Source: Pseudoscleropodium purum
Taxonomy: Eukaryota; Streptophyta; Bryopsida; Hypnales; Brachytheciaceae
Reading direction: 5' to 3'
NCBI GenBank assembly: GCA_963969395.1
Contig: OZ017797.1
Span: 2,790,001-2,854,000, forward strand
Length of the DNA: 64,000 nt
In this document: in pieces, positions 47,414 through 59,536 of the stretch
How the letters are laid out: the number at the start of each line of letters is the position of its first letter
Numbering within the stretch: the stretch's first letter is position 1
Translations under genes and position numbers: made by a program
The notes under the pieces: generated by a model
Databases searched by the model: none
Told to the model about the DNA's origin: nothing
The model's input: only the letters and a program-made list of their open reading frames with translations

Positions 47414-47849
47414 ATACACTAGAAGAAAAGCATGTTAGAGCCAACAAAAAACATCATCTGAAATTTGTTGAATACTCTGTTTCCAGCATGTGGAACATGT
47501 TGGAAAGAAGGTTTTTGTAGTCTAGATTTTGTCTATTTCCCAAAACCTAGGACTAAGTATAGGGGTCCTAAAATCAAAGAGAATGGTCAAATAGTCTAAT
47601 GTTTTGCAGCTAGAAGTCACTTGTAAGTTAAATTGTTATTGGATTTACTCAACAATTTTACTATAGAAACCAATTATAAAACACTCTTATATCCCAAGGG
47701 TGAATTTGGTGGCATGTCCGTTAAATAATGCTATGGATGCATGAGTGCTATCCCGGTCCTGTCTAGTATTCTAGGGGTATTTTTAAGACAATTTGGCAGG
47801 TTTATAAGAGAAATTTGTCATGCATGATCTAGACTTTTAAATGCAACAA

Positions 47850-47852
<3 letters not shown>

Positions 47853-47899
<47 letters not shown>
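47853..47899. repeat. (AT)n microsatellite
   Basis: Uninterrupted AT dinucleotides, 47 bases, inside the CACTA element. Confidence 0.95.
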
Positions 47900-47901
<2 letters not shown>

Positions 47902-49456
47902 GTATCAATTCATTAATTACCGTGAAGCTTTCTTTTACCAAAACAATTTGTCCAGTCACTACTTAGCTAGCCAAATTACTAAGTTAGATGAGTATCACAA
48001 AGTCCCAGTCCTCTACAACAAATTGTCTCTATCTAATGCAATAGGAATGAGTGTGTGATGCAATACAATTTACAACATCAACATCAACAAGGTAATTTAT
48101 CCAACACACCATTTATGCAACCACAACATTACGATAATCACTACTATTCCTACAATTTGACCTAATTATCAATCAAGACCATTTGTCATACAGTATACTC
48201 CATCCAATACTCAGTCAATTCGTCTCACCAAATATCTATTGATCTTACTAATTTCAGGAACAATTCCCTTTTCAGTAATTAAATTTATAAGGACAATTTG
48301 TCTATACATTGTCTACAATGAAATTTGAACACTACCGCAATTTTTCTATAACACCGACCTACTGTGACTGAACTGCATCAATAACATCAACAAGCCCAAG
48401 ACAAATTGTTAGTTAGAAACCCGGTCGATATCCAGTCTAACACCTAAGAATCCAGACAATTTGCTTCTATTCTACTGATTGTATTATCATTTCAGAATTT
48501 CAACCGTGAAATAAATTAACTGAACTCTATTTTGGACAATTTGTCTATCCACACATAACACAGGATTCAATCACACATGCACACATTCAAGACAATTTGA
48601 CTTCATACATCAAACACATAAGAATAAGTCAAATTGTCATACCTGGATCCGTTCTTTCAGCATCTAGTTCTTTAATCTCCCAATTTTTACACAAAACAAT
48701 TTAAAATATATAGCATACTCCACTGATCAAATTCATTGTTGGAATCTTTTTAGACAACTTGTCTCTAATTTCTTCTAATCCTTAGAAACTGGTTCTAATT
48801 CTTTATTATAATTTACATTTATTACTTTGACAATTTGTCTACTTACAGCCTTATGCTAAATCTCTGATACTCCTCTCAAACTACATAACTCATAGGATTG
48901 AAGCAGTCTAAACTACACAAAGATTATAAATGAATTTAACAAGACAATTGGTCGAAAGTACGAATTAGAATGATACAAGAACTTATCTGTAAATTAGCTA
49001 ATTTGCATCGCTGGTTCCGACAAATTGTCTCAGTCTGCACACTGCCTCCACAACATCTGCATTGTCAAACTAGTTGGCAAATCGTCTGCTTCATTCGATT
49101 TACGAGAGTCACACAAACAAATTGACTTCCAATCCCGATAAATTGCTATCCATTTCCTCACAGTAACACTCCGACAATTTGACTCATACGTTCATGATAC
49201 GAAAATTAATTCAATCAATTTGTCTAAACATGAATCCACCACTACACAATTCACACAAATTCACACAAGCACAGTCTAACTACACACAATAATTCATAGA
49301 CAACTTGTCGCACAATTCATTCAAACAACCACGAATTCATCACAATAAATTTGCACACAACTTACACAAAGAAGTCACACACATACCAAATGCTCACACT
49401 ACAATTCAGTCTAGTCACAGGATCGTAATAATATCTGACAAATTGCTAAGTACTGC

Positions 49457-49673
49457 GATCCACTCATTGGATCAAAACATAAAAATTAATAATTTTACAA
49501 TTTACACAACCAAAACACCACCACCAAGAATACAATTAGTCACAAATAAACAAAGAGATCCAATCACTGGATTCTCAAGACAATTTGTTAAATTAATTCA
49601 CAGTTCAGAGGATCCAATCATTGGATCTTGACTGCAAATTATAGAATGCTCAATTTAGTCCAATCACTGGATC
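49457..49673. repeat. Second palindrome family, GATCCAATCAYTGGATC
   Basis: Four copies at 49457-49473, 49557-49573, 49611-49627 and 49658-49673. Each has inverted GATCCA/TGGATC arms around a 5-base centre, with one or two changes. Confined to this 217-base part of the CACTA element. Confidence 0.85.
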
Positions 49674-50086
49674 TAAATTTAAAGCTTATAAGACAAATTG
49701 TTTATAAGAAATATTATATTATTGAAGAAGTTCAAAGTACATGAAGATGAGACAATTTGACAAAAGCTATTTGATAACCGAGAAAGTGAGAGAGTCAACA
49801 TGACAAATTGCCTAGCTATATGCAAAACTGAAGACAACTATTCAAACCCGAAGTGTAGAGTCAACTTGTCTTTTGCCATCTTAAACCTTTTATGTTTTTC
49901 TAAATCCTTTCTAATCTGACAATTTGTCTATATTACTACTCTATTGTGTGAACTCTTCGTCAATTTGTCTCTATTTACACTATTCACAGCAAATTGTCAA
50001 AAATTGAAAATTTCAAGAGACTACAGTTTTCAACAAATTTCAAATGACATTTTTGTTGGCTTTGACATGCTTTTCTTCTAGTGATA

Positions 50087-52189
50087 ATAGTATCACTTCA
50101 AAAAACATTAATGTCATTAGAACCTACAAGAGACAATCTCAAGTATCCAAGGAAAGATTCATCTCACTTGTGTACAAAATGGTACTTAAAAAACTTTAGG
50201 TGAGAAACATCTTTGAACATAGGTTTAGTATTTTACAATTAGAACCTTGAAAAGGGTGAGCAAGAGCAATTTCTACAATAGCAACAACATTTGCAAATAA
50301 AAGAAAAACTACAAGTTTAAATGAAGACATGAATATGGCAACTAGATGCTCCAATAGTTTTAGCTCCAATCTAGCCAAGGACTTATGTGCTCCACCAAAG
50401 AGATGTGGTAGTGTGAAAAATACTACCTCTTTTGTAGATGCAATAAATCTCTAGACCTAAGACTCACCTTTGTCCATCATCACTCATCAACCACTTCAAA
50501 TCCCACAACATTCCACTATGCACTTAAGAGTAGTCATACCTTCTTCAAGGAGTAACTTCTATGAAGAATGAGAAGTTGGTAAGAGAAAAGAAGAGTCAAT
50601 GTGGATGAGTTATGTATGAAGGTGTGACCCCCCTTTTAGATGGTGTGGAGAATAAAAAATTGGGAATCCACAAAACTCAGGATGCTCAAGTAGCAATAGA
50701 CATGCAAAATGCCAACAAAGTGGGCAACATACAATGAAGGCTAAAATATTCTAGACCGTGTGATGAAGGCACAAAATTTAGGGCAAGATATAGAATATGG
50801 ACAATATACAATGAAAGTGAGGGTTTACTTTTTTTGCAAGATCTTCTTCATGTCCATTATCTCTAGAGAATGGAAGCTTTGCAAGCCATTGATAGCCAAT
50901 GAAAGAGAGTCACGTCCCAATTCTCTAAGAATTGAGAATGGGGTGAAGAAGATGTGACTATCCCTATTGTTATCTTTCCAAAGTCACCCATACTCACAAC
51001 TCACCTTCAATGGAATTCTTTTCTTTCTAATGTAAGAGCATCATCGATGAAATCCTCCACACTTAACCCTTGAAGTTCCATAACTATATTTTCACCAAAA
51101 ATGATCAAAAACTACCAATTTTTTGTACAAGTACCAAATTTTTGAAAAAAAACTTTTTTTACATGTGTAAATATAGAATCTTGTAGTATTTTGACTTGAA
51201 AACATGTGGTAAGAATTTCAAACATTTCCACTACATGGATTGCAAGATATAAGCATTCAAATTCATTGAAATCATTTTTTTACCCTACAAAAAGCAAGGC
51301 AATTGCACTTGACAAGCTCACTTTTCTATGAAAAAAGGTTCAAAATGGTGGTGCTTCTTCAAAATACTTTTTCTAGACAAGTTGGCCACATACTTGGAAA
51401 TTTTTCGATCTCTTGGAATTGTACATGTAGGAAATAAATAATAAGTAGATAGTAGTTCATAATGATCCAAAATACAAAATTGTTAAGAATTTAATTATGG
51501 AATAAAAAAATACCAATTCCAATGGTTGCAATTTTGTAATAAACAATCTACATCCTATAATTTTATTTTATTTCCAAAAATATTGGAAATCGAATAAGAT
51601 AAAGGACTTCAAAGTTTATTTTAGAGTAAAGAATCTATAATTGTTGACAAATAAAAAAATCTTCATAAATTTTAATTCATTGATCCAAAGCTTTATATAA
51701 AAATATACAACTTTGGAAAACCAATTTCAAATTTTTGTTTAAGAAAAAAGTGATTTTTTTTTTCTATCCAGAGTGCCCATTTACCAAAAAAAAGTAACAT
51801 ATTAGTCCATAACTATTGACTCATATTTCCAAATGTCATGAAATTTAGTGCATATAAAAGATATTCCTCATCCACACCTATTAAAATTTTAGCCTAAAAT
51901 ATGCAAATCCTCATTCACACCAACTTGTCCAAAATTTCTTTACTGCCTAAAAAATGTATGCTAGTCCTCTTAGGGATTAAGCCCTTAATATCTCAATCTT
52001 CTTTTGATTTTTTGAACATTTTTGCTTATATATTTTAACAAAAATATTATTTACTACAATTTCATGAAGTTGACCATTAAAAAAGGTTGTCTTTTGTAGT
52101 CTAGGTTTTGTCTAGTTTACCAAAAACCCAGGACTAAATATAGGGGTTCCAAATTTCTAGGGGAATCAGGGTTGACAAATCAATATGTC
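50087..52189. other. AT-rich intergenic DNA
   Basis: No gene seen. Contains an isolated TTAACCCTTGAAG word at 51063 and, at about 52090-52150, a direct repeat of a segment inside the CACTA element (47512-47570): TTTTGTAGTCTAG, TTTTGTCTA, CAGGACTAA.TATAGGGGT. Confidence 0.5.
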
Positions 52190-52600
52190 CGCCCCAAAAT
52201 AGCGTTCGTAACCCGGACGTCCGCCCTCACGGACACCAGCGAACGCAACGTCCCTCCCGCCGTCGGAAGGCAGACGGGCGGGGCGGCTTAGAAAACCCGT
52301 TTTGGGTTTTTTGTTTTGATTGTTTTCACTAATGAGAGATTGAGAGTGAAGTCATTTTGATTTTGATTTTTCTTATATTGCAATTGCGATTCAATAGAGT
52401 TGTATATCACTATTTATGTAAAATCTAAAATATGAAATATATTTTTGCGGCCGGGGGAAACAAGGCGGTCGAAGTGGACGTTGCGTCCGCCGGGACCGCG
52501 AATGTTAGTGGACGTTGTGGACACAGTGTCCGCGTCCGGATGTCCTGGACGTCCGACCGTCCTGTCCACCCTGAGGGGTATGGTCAAATCGTCTATTGTT
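52190..52600. repeat. GC-rich island with GGACGTCC words
   Basis: Two CpG-dense blocks (about 52190-52290 and 52445-52580) flank an AT-rich centre. They share GGACGTCC (near 52213 and 52546), GTCCGC and AACG.AACGTCC/GACGTTGCGTCC words, partly as inverted copies. It resembles a short DNA element with GC-rich inverted ends, but the ends are not clean. No coding. Confidence 0.45.
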
Positions 52601-52639
52601 CTGTGGCTAAAGCCACATGTATATTAGATTTAGAGAAAT

Positions 52640-52656
52640 ATGTATGTATGTATATG

Positions 52657-52732
<76 letters not shown>
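52640..52732. repeat. (AT)n/(GTAT)n microsatellite
   Basis: TGTATGTATG then long TA dinucleotide runs interrupted by single G, about 93 bases. Confidence 0.95.
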
Positions 52733-52734
<2 letters not shown>

Positions 52735-55480
52735 TTGTTTAGTTTGTAAAGTTAGTTTTTTTACTCTTATTCCTAGGGATTTAAATTTTGTTGATAGTCC
52801 TTTACAAATGTATGCAGACACAAATGATGTCACAGTCCTATATACTGTTCTAAAGGTGGGCAACACATTTTTGGCAACACGTCAGGCTAAGCAACACATC
52901 TTATACATGGATGCAGCCTATGACCTAATCATATATATACAAGATAATACTTTTTAAAATATACAAATAATTTTTTAATTAACACTTTTTTATGTGTTGG
53001 ACAATAGGGCCAGTAATTGCTCTTTCTGAACTTTTTCGAATCTATGTGCAAAATGACTGCACGTGGCAGTCTTAGTGGGCAATACATCTAGTATATAAGG
53101 TATGAAATGTTCAGGATAAAATACCAGATTCTTGGTCTTTGAGCTTTCTCCTTTCTTTTAAAATTGGGCAACAAGTCTCAGGGCAATAGGTCCAAAACCA
53201 TAGGGTGAGTCGTCCCTAAACATAAACAAACATATATCAACTACAAAGAACATATAATCTCACATTTCCGTCCAATTCTTAATCCAAGATATGAATTACA
53301 AGTTTTATTTTAGAAGTTATAGGACAGATATTCCAAACGAGGTTCACGGCCCAAGGGCCGTTCGAAAAAGTTGGATCCTTTTTTTTTTTTAAATTTTTTT
53401 CCGATCAATTCATTCGGATTTTGAAGTCAAAATTTCAATCTTATTAATATAATTTAATTTATGGCCCATAGGTCCTATTGCCATACCAAAAATTCTAAGA
53501 CCAAATATATCAGCCCTAAGACCGTAGAGAAAAGGACCCTATTACTGTACAATTTCAGCGTTTCCTCCGACAGGCTGCAGCTCCAAAGCTATGCCACTCT
53601 ATTCCTCCCATTGCTGCAACCTCCTGCTCTGCGCGGCATCTAACTGTCAAGCTCTCTCAATCACAATTTCTTGGTGATTTTGTTCAATTTTGTTGCAATT
53701 TCTTCAGACCTTGGTGTGCTTCAACAAATTGATGCACCATAGTCCCTCATAAATCTCGATTGGTGTGAATTTTCAAGAAATTTAATGCTCGTGGAGAGAA
53801 CGCCAAACCCCTAATTTCTTCTCCGAATTCGAATTTTGGTACAATTTGTGGATTTTGTGTTGGATACTTTGCTCATTCAATCACTCTGATCTAACAACTC
53901 CCCTTATCAATCCAATTCAGGTAAAAAATTCAAAAATTTGGGAGAATTTTGGTGATAAAGCCAAATCCAACGCTACAAAGGTACCCAATTTACCACCGAA
54001 ATTTCTCAAACCAACTTCATACTCTTGATCGAGTCCTCCTTTCTTGTCGATTTAATTACCATCTCTCGATTCTACGATCACAAATTCAGAGAATTATCAA
54101 TTTTCAAAATTTCCACCAACAGGCTGAAACCAACATCCAAATCTCAAACTAGATTGTAGCTTTTGTTGCGTAGTCGATCCCTTTCGATGTCAACCCAATG
54201 AGCATTGATTTTGGATTCTTGACCTCTTGAAAGGAAGACAAATAGAATGCCAACTTTTTTTTATTGTTTTTAATATCTATTTATAGTCTTCTTGGCACCC
54301 CCTCCCAAAGGGTGTATCTCTCTAATTTTTACTTTTAATTAATTAATTAAATCCTATTCATACTATAACATATAAATTAACTTTATTTTTAAAGTTTTTT
54401 CTACTTTTATCTAATAAGGGGCCCCTAATGGCTCCTAATATTCTAAATTTGCCATTTTAAATTAAAAATCTTGTCTACATCTTTTCAAGATTCAAATTTT
54501 ACATTGGATGAATGAGAAGTTAGTTGGACTACGCAGTGCTTACAAACCCTCTATTCATCGTCCAAAATATAAGACATCAAAGGTTAACTTCTACAATAGA
54601 GTCAATGATGTTAGACATTCTCAACAAGTTGTGTTGGAGAATCTCCACCATTTATTTGCTTTAGAAATCAATTGTGCAAGTTTACATTGAAGTAACTAAT
54701 TATGATCACTCAAAAAAGCTTTTGAAAATGATTCCTATGATCAAATGTTTTCATTTTGGTCAAACTATGTTGAGAATTGATAAAAGATTCAAGATTCTTC
54801 TCACTTTTATTTTTGGGACATCATATGAATAACTAATGCATTTTCAAAATGCTAATCACAAGTGATACAATATCCACCCTAAAGGTATGTTCACACTTGG
54901 TGTTAAGAGTTGTTACTAAGAGTCTTAGGAACAAATTTAGACCTACTTCTGGACCAGATTCACATCGCAAACATCACCCCCAACACCAAGTGTGAACTTA
55001 TCTTAAACCTTTACATTCAGAAGATTTACATTCTACATTGCAAACAAAATTCTACCGAAGATGGTGTAGCTTCTGTAACAGGTTTGACACTAACACTCTA
55101 GTGCGAAACGCAATTCAACTTCACACCTCCACAGAATACAAAAAGCTCATGAGCAGCACCACACTAAAAAAACAGTAAACATGTTGAACAGCACTACTTC
55201 TTCACCTTTGATTTATATGGCAACAATTTACAGAACATCAACATAATTGATGAGAACCAGAACTAGATATACACATTCTCCACCACCTCAAAAAACTAAT
55301 ACGCCCACCTCTTTTAATTTCTAACCTACAGAGGATCCCCATGACATTACACGTCATCTACACGTACAGTAATACCCATTTAAAACTGGGCCCTAGTCTT
55401 TGAGCTACCATGTGCAACCCCATACCTACAGAATGAATGCCAAACCAAAAGAGATTGCACCTTCGATACCTGACACTGAA
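52733..55480. other. AT-rich intergenic DNA
   Basis: No supported gene. A hairpin word ACGGCCC-AA-GGGCCGT lies at 53346-53361. The stretch 53500-54180 is less AT-rich and C/T-rich on the plus strand, but no continuous or spliced frame with recognisable features was found. 55100-55480 is probably the 3' flank of the BRO1 gene. Confidence 0.45.
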
Positions 55481-55533
55481 GTTAGGGTTTAAGGGTTTGA
55501 GGGTTTAAGGGTTTAAGGATTTAAGGATTTGAG
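55481..55533. repeat. Telomere-like tandem repeat
   Basis: About seven head-to-tail copies of GGGTTTAA or GGGTTTGA and GGATTTAA, close to the plant telomere unit TTTAGGG but with an 8-base period. It lies 3 bases beyond the stop codon of the BRO1 gene, in its 3' untranslated region. Confidence 0.8.
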
Positions 55534-55535
55534 CG

Positions 55536-58500
55536 TTATCTTGCTTGCACCATTTGGGGAGGGGGTAGCAGAGGGGGTGACAAGGGTTGCGCTCTTCTCA
55601 AGTCTGCCTTCATTCCATTTTGTTTCGGATTCAAATCTCGCTTTGCAAGAAAAGCTGGTACATCAGAAGTGAGGGTGTGATTTCCTTCGTAGCCGGACTC
55701 CTTTTCCCACGCTGGGTCCACTGGAGGTAAGTCGTATTCATCAGCTGTTAATGCCAATGGGAACACGGGCAATTGTGGTGTGGTACTGGGTAACCTGCAG
55801 ACAAATGATTCCAGTTTTTGAGTCAACTTGCAATGAGGAAAAAGTGAAAATGGCTGAAACAGTTAAGTTAACTCGCTTATTGTGACACTGTAATATGAAG
55901 ATGTCATATGAAGATATAATATGACGATACTAAGACGCTAACGTAACCTAAAAGCGACCGAATAAGCATCTAAGCATACTTCGTATTACTGTTTTGATGG
56001 ATCTTATTGGTAATTGAAACAGGATTCTAGATTCTCTTAGTCAGTGTATTTTGTGGTCGTCATGAGTAAGCTCAAAGTGCTTATTATAGGTTTACTAAGT
56101 GAAGGGCACGTTTAGCATGGGGGGTTTTGGACACTAAGAATTTTCAAAGTGCTGAAAATTGGAGGACCCAAAATCGACCCTCGTCTCTCATGACTCTGAA
56201 AGAATAGACGCTGTACACTTTGGGAGAGAATCTGTAGTGGTCAGTTTCAGAAAAGAGGTTTCAATCAGGTGCAGTTTCGTGAAACTCAATTCTCTAATGA
56301 CACGCCCTCCGAGAGACAAATAAGCTTCTAAAACCACTCACATGTGTTCATTTGGAAGTCGTCCAATAAGATGTGTGTGCACACAACGTGAAAGATTTCG
56401 AGGGCATTCTAGGACTGTGTTGGCAATCACAGAGGGTTGAGTGCAGTAGAGTTTCAACTTACCTTTCTCTCCGGTAATTTTCTCTGAACACTCGAGCTTT
56501 AGTCAAAGCTTCCCGGGGTATCCTCTCGGAGAGGTACTTCATAGGACCCCAAAGTGGAGGCACTCTGCATTCACCAAAAACAGAATTAGATATGACCGGA
56601 AACGTCATCTCCATTGACAACTTCAAAAGCATGTAAGAATTTCTTTTTCACTCCATTATAGTGAAGAAAGCTTGCCTCTTTTGGTTGAAAATTAAACAAA
56701 TATGTGAAGAGTCTGATGTTACTAGACTAAGTGATTGATTCAAACTAATGAGACCTGTGCGTACCTGGTCATGGGCTCTGCGTTGCCGAACTCCATTTTT
56801 GTTCTCTGACTTTCTTTCAAGAAGCTGTCTGCAGCTTTTAAGCACGTTAAAGCTTGAGCATGTGAGTTGTCTTCATAACCCTCGTCCAGAATAAGTCCAT
56901 GGTAGTAATAAGCCCCGGCCTTGGCTTCACAGAGCTTCCACTTTACAAACGATAGATGTTTTTCTCTCCATCCGTCCGCCAGCGGTACACGCCCGATCTT
57001 ATCATTTGCCTGAAAAAACACAATAGAGTATATTATTCGCAGTGCACAATAGTATACTTGAACAATCTATGTACCTTGCTAATAGGTACACATTCATGCA
57101 ATAATCATATTCTACCTAATCTGACAGGGTGGTGGTGGTGGTGGTGCAGGAGTCAACTATACGAATCAAGCATGACGAAGAATTCTCCATTATTATTCAG
57201 AAGCTATGATAGAACACAAACCTCTTCCCAGACTTTCACGTGCTCACAAGATAATCTTCGTTTCACTGCCAGAGAAGCTTTTACATTATCTACTGCAAAT
57301 CCCAACTGCAACTCCACACCGTGACCCAAAGCTTGATTCTCCAAGGATCTAAACATCGACTCGGTCAAATCAGCTGGTAACTTTGCCCTGCACCATATAC
57401 AGACACTCGGTCAACATTTACATCGCAGTTTTAAATCCATTTGCTTAGCAAACATCTAGGTACCAAGCAACAAACTTCTATTGAAAAACGCAGGACACAC
57501 AACGTAAAGAAAAACACCTTATAAACCATTATCTTACTTGATCTCTACAGGGGTGTTGGGCAGCACAGCACGCAAGGCACACTCAAAATACGATGCAGCT
57601 TTCAGCAATAGCTCAATAGCATTCCTCTTGCTCTCTGATAGGTCCAACCAATAATGTTAGATACTTAAACAAACTAGCCCTACTTTGCAGCAAAGATTCT
57701 ATCACATTGAAATTGGTACATACAGACTTTATACTGTTAAAAAGGATGTTTCTTGTCAATACCAAGATCACAACGTAGCAATATCGCCCACCTTCCTTGC
57801 AACAAGTGGTGCAAGCAAGTGCAGGCAAGTGAAGCCACGAAGGCAATGACATTGCAGTTAATTATTGCAGTTGATGTGTAACATGAGTTACCATCAGATA
57901 CACTGTACCAAGCTAAACTCGCAGACAAGAATCGCCCAAAAGTAAAGATTGGGAGCAAAGCAAAGCACATGCCTTCGGTAACTTTGGGGCTATAACCCTC
58001 TGCAGGTGGTCTTGGTGTTAGGCACGTATTCGCTTCTTGCAGTGCCAGAACCCCTAGCAGATGAAGTATTGACAGCAACTCATAATAAACACTTCCCAGA
58101 GCGGTTTCCTGTTAATACAAAACTCGTAACCGTAAATGAAATGATCAACTTTGCATAGGTGCACCAAAATAAGTGCCCAAGCTCAAAATAAGAAAAATCC
58201 ACTTTGGAAGCTAATAGTGGATCCTACAAACCTTCAAAACATACTTCTATAATTCAAAAATGTAGGGTATGATACTTCTTCCTATTAGTGCATTCTGCTA
58301 TCTTCCTTGAAGCTTCCAAAATGATTTAGATCAACTGAAAGGAATACCAACCTTCTTCTCATCTTCCACGTTGGTCCATTCGAATACAATTCCTGAGCTA
58401 AACTTCTCACCTGCAGCAAGGTGTCGTCAATTTCAATGAGTTCTCAATGCCGATACAATCCAAAATTAAGACTACTGTTAGCTCAACCTCAATCTCATTG

Positions 58501-59536
58501 CAATAGGAAAAATAAAACAGACGACCAAGGCACATTCTTCACATAATGCAAATACAAGTGCCGCTGAACACCAACCTCCAGTCACGAAACCCAATAGCGT
58601 AGGAAGGTAGTTCACCAACGCCTTTTCCAAATCGCTAGATGAGTGAGAATCTGCACGTCAAACATAAGAAAGTCTCAACTCAGGAACATCAAAGTCGAAA
58701 CAGAATTGCCATAAGACTCAAATAGACTATCCAAGACCAATCACCAAGACTGATTACACCCATATTCGCCACCTTGTATCCACAACTCTTCGTTTAGGTT
58801 TTCATATTTGCAAAGAAGCATTTGAGTAAAACCTTAAGATAGAGAACAATTAACCGTAGGAACCTGATACCGTCTCCTATACCAACCCATGCCACCAACG
58901 GCAACTCATCTATCCCAATAACCTTCAATTAGCAAGTGGCGTGTAAGCCTGACTTGGCTGAATTTCTACGGCCGCTAACCCTTGAAATGAAAATGGGTTT
59001 GCCTACTAACCATTCAATAACGGTCTACAACCTCCCCACTTTGAATGATTACAAAAGAAATCGTATATTACATTAGGAGAAAAAAAAATTCTCTCAAACA
59101 CGACCACTACAGTGGTTGGCAAAAATACCTAAGAATGTGATCAAGGGAGACAATCATCATCTAACATAATCAACTTGACAATGTGTCATGGACAAGCGAT
59201 CATAATCTTCAGAAGAAAAAAACTTGAATCTGAAAATCAAAATCAAAATCAAAATGCAGATCCTCAGATTTGAGAAGAACCTTGCTGGTGAAGTCTTCTC
59301 CTTCTTGATTTCGCAGCGTGGGAGTTCTTGTCCGAAGCAATAAGCACTTGAGACCTCAGCAGTTGCAACCGTGAAGCCAAGTCCGTCGAAACAGACCCTT
59401 GCAAAAGCTCTTTCAAGTCCAAATACTTCGGAGTCCGCAAGCCTGGAACATACACATAGACTTCCCCGCCCACACCGACGGGAGCCGGTGATGGCCTTGC
59501 TTCCTCTAAAGCTTCGGTGGACTGTATGCATCCCAT
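55536..59536 (-). CDS. BRO1-like domain protein, N-myristoylation start
   Basis: Nine exons on the minus strand: 59536-59281, 58650-58576, 58410-58352, 58108-57973, 57634-57538, 57387-57222, 57009-56765, 56564-56463, 55794-55536; all joins in frame; 464 residues. It matches the plant endosomal-targeting BRO1-like family along its length: MGC start (predicted N-myristoylation), EVYVYVPGLRTPK, SSDLEKALVNYLPTLLGF, FEWTNVEDE, YYELLSILHLLGVLALQEAN, ELQLGFAVDNVKASLAVKRR, WKLCEAKAGAYYYHGLILDE and the C-terminal DEYDLPPVDPAW. BRO1 domains are curved helical solenoids that bind ESCRT-III and act at endosomes; a membrane-anchored endosomal role is inferred. Intron 4 starts with GC, not GT (AAG/GCATGT). 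The last exon extends into a Pro-rich tail. Confidence 0.92.

Larger units (their letters stand above)
47785..50000. repeat. Array of near-palindromic GACAAWTTGTC words
   Basis: The 11-mer GACAATTTGTC or GACAAATTGTC, or one- to two-base variants, recurs through the element. Examples start near 47787, 47943, 48018, 48292, 48400, 48535, 48591, 48628, 48752, 48829, 48942, 49019, 49173, 49300, 49438, 49578, 49690, 49750, 49801, 49918 and 49987. Spacing is irregular, mostly 40-140 bases. Because the word is its own reverse complement apart from the central base, both orientations occur. Probably a protein-binding site family, by analogy with TNPA sites of En/Spm. Confidence 0.85.
47417..50083. mobile_element. 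Non-autonomous CACTA (En/Spm-like) transposon
   Basis: The ends are perfect 18-bp inverted repeats, CACTAGAAGAAAAGCATG at 47417-47434 and its reverse complement at 50066-50083; weaker inverted similarity continues for about 40 bases inward. A 3-bp target duplication ATA flanks it (47414-47416 and 50084-50086). CACTA ends, a 3-bp duplication and many short subterminal repeats in both orientations define the CACTA superfamily. No transposase-like frame is present in the 2,667 bp, so it depends on a partner. The interior is A/C-rich with dense GACAAWTTGTC words and a 47-bp AT microsatellite. Confidence 0.85.

Noticed and set aside
49305..49631. 108-codon frame within the CACTA element
   Set aside because: Its sequence is made of the repeated CAATTTGTC and GATCC words; it is not a transposase.
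47785..50000. CRISPR-like array
   Set aside because: Repeats are short, variable, on both strands and irregularly spaced inside a CACTA element in nuclear plant DNA.
52432..52957. Tyr/Ile repeat proteins across the AT microsatellite
   Set aside because: Translation of the (AT)n tract in several frames on both strands; an artefact.
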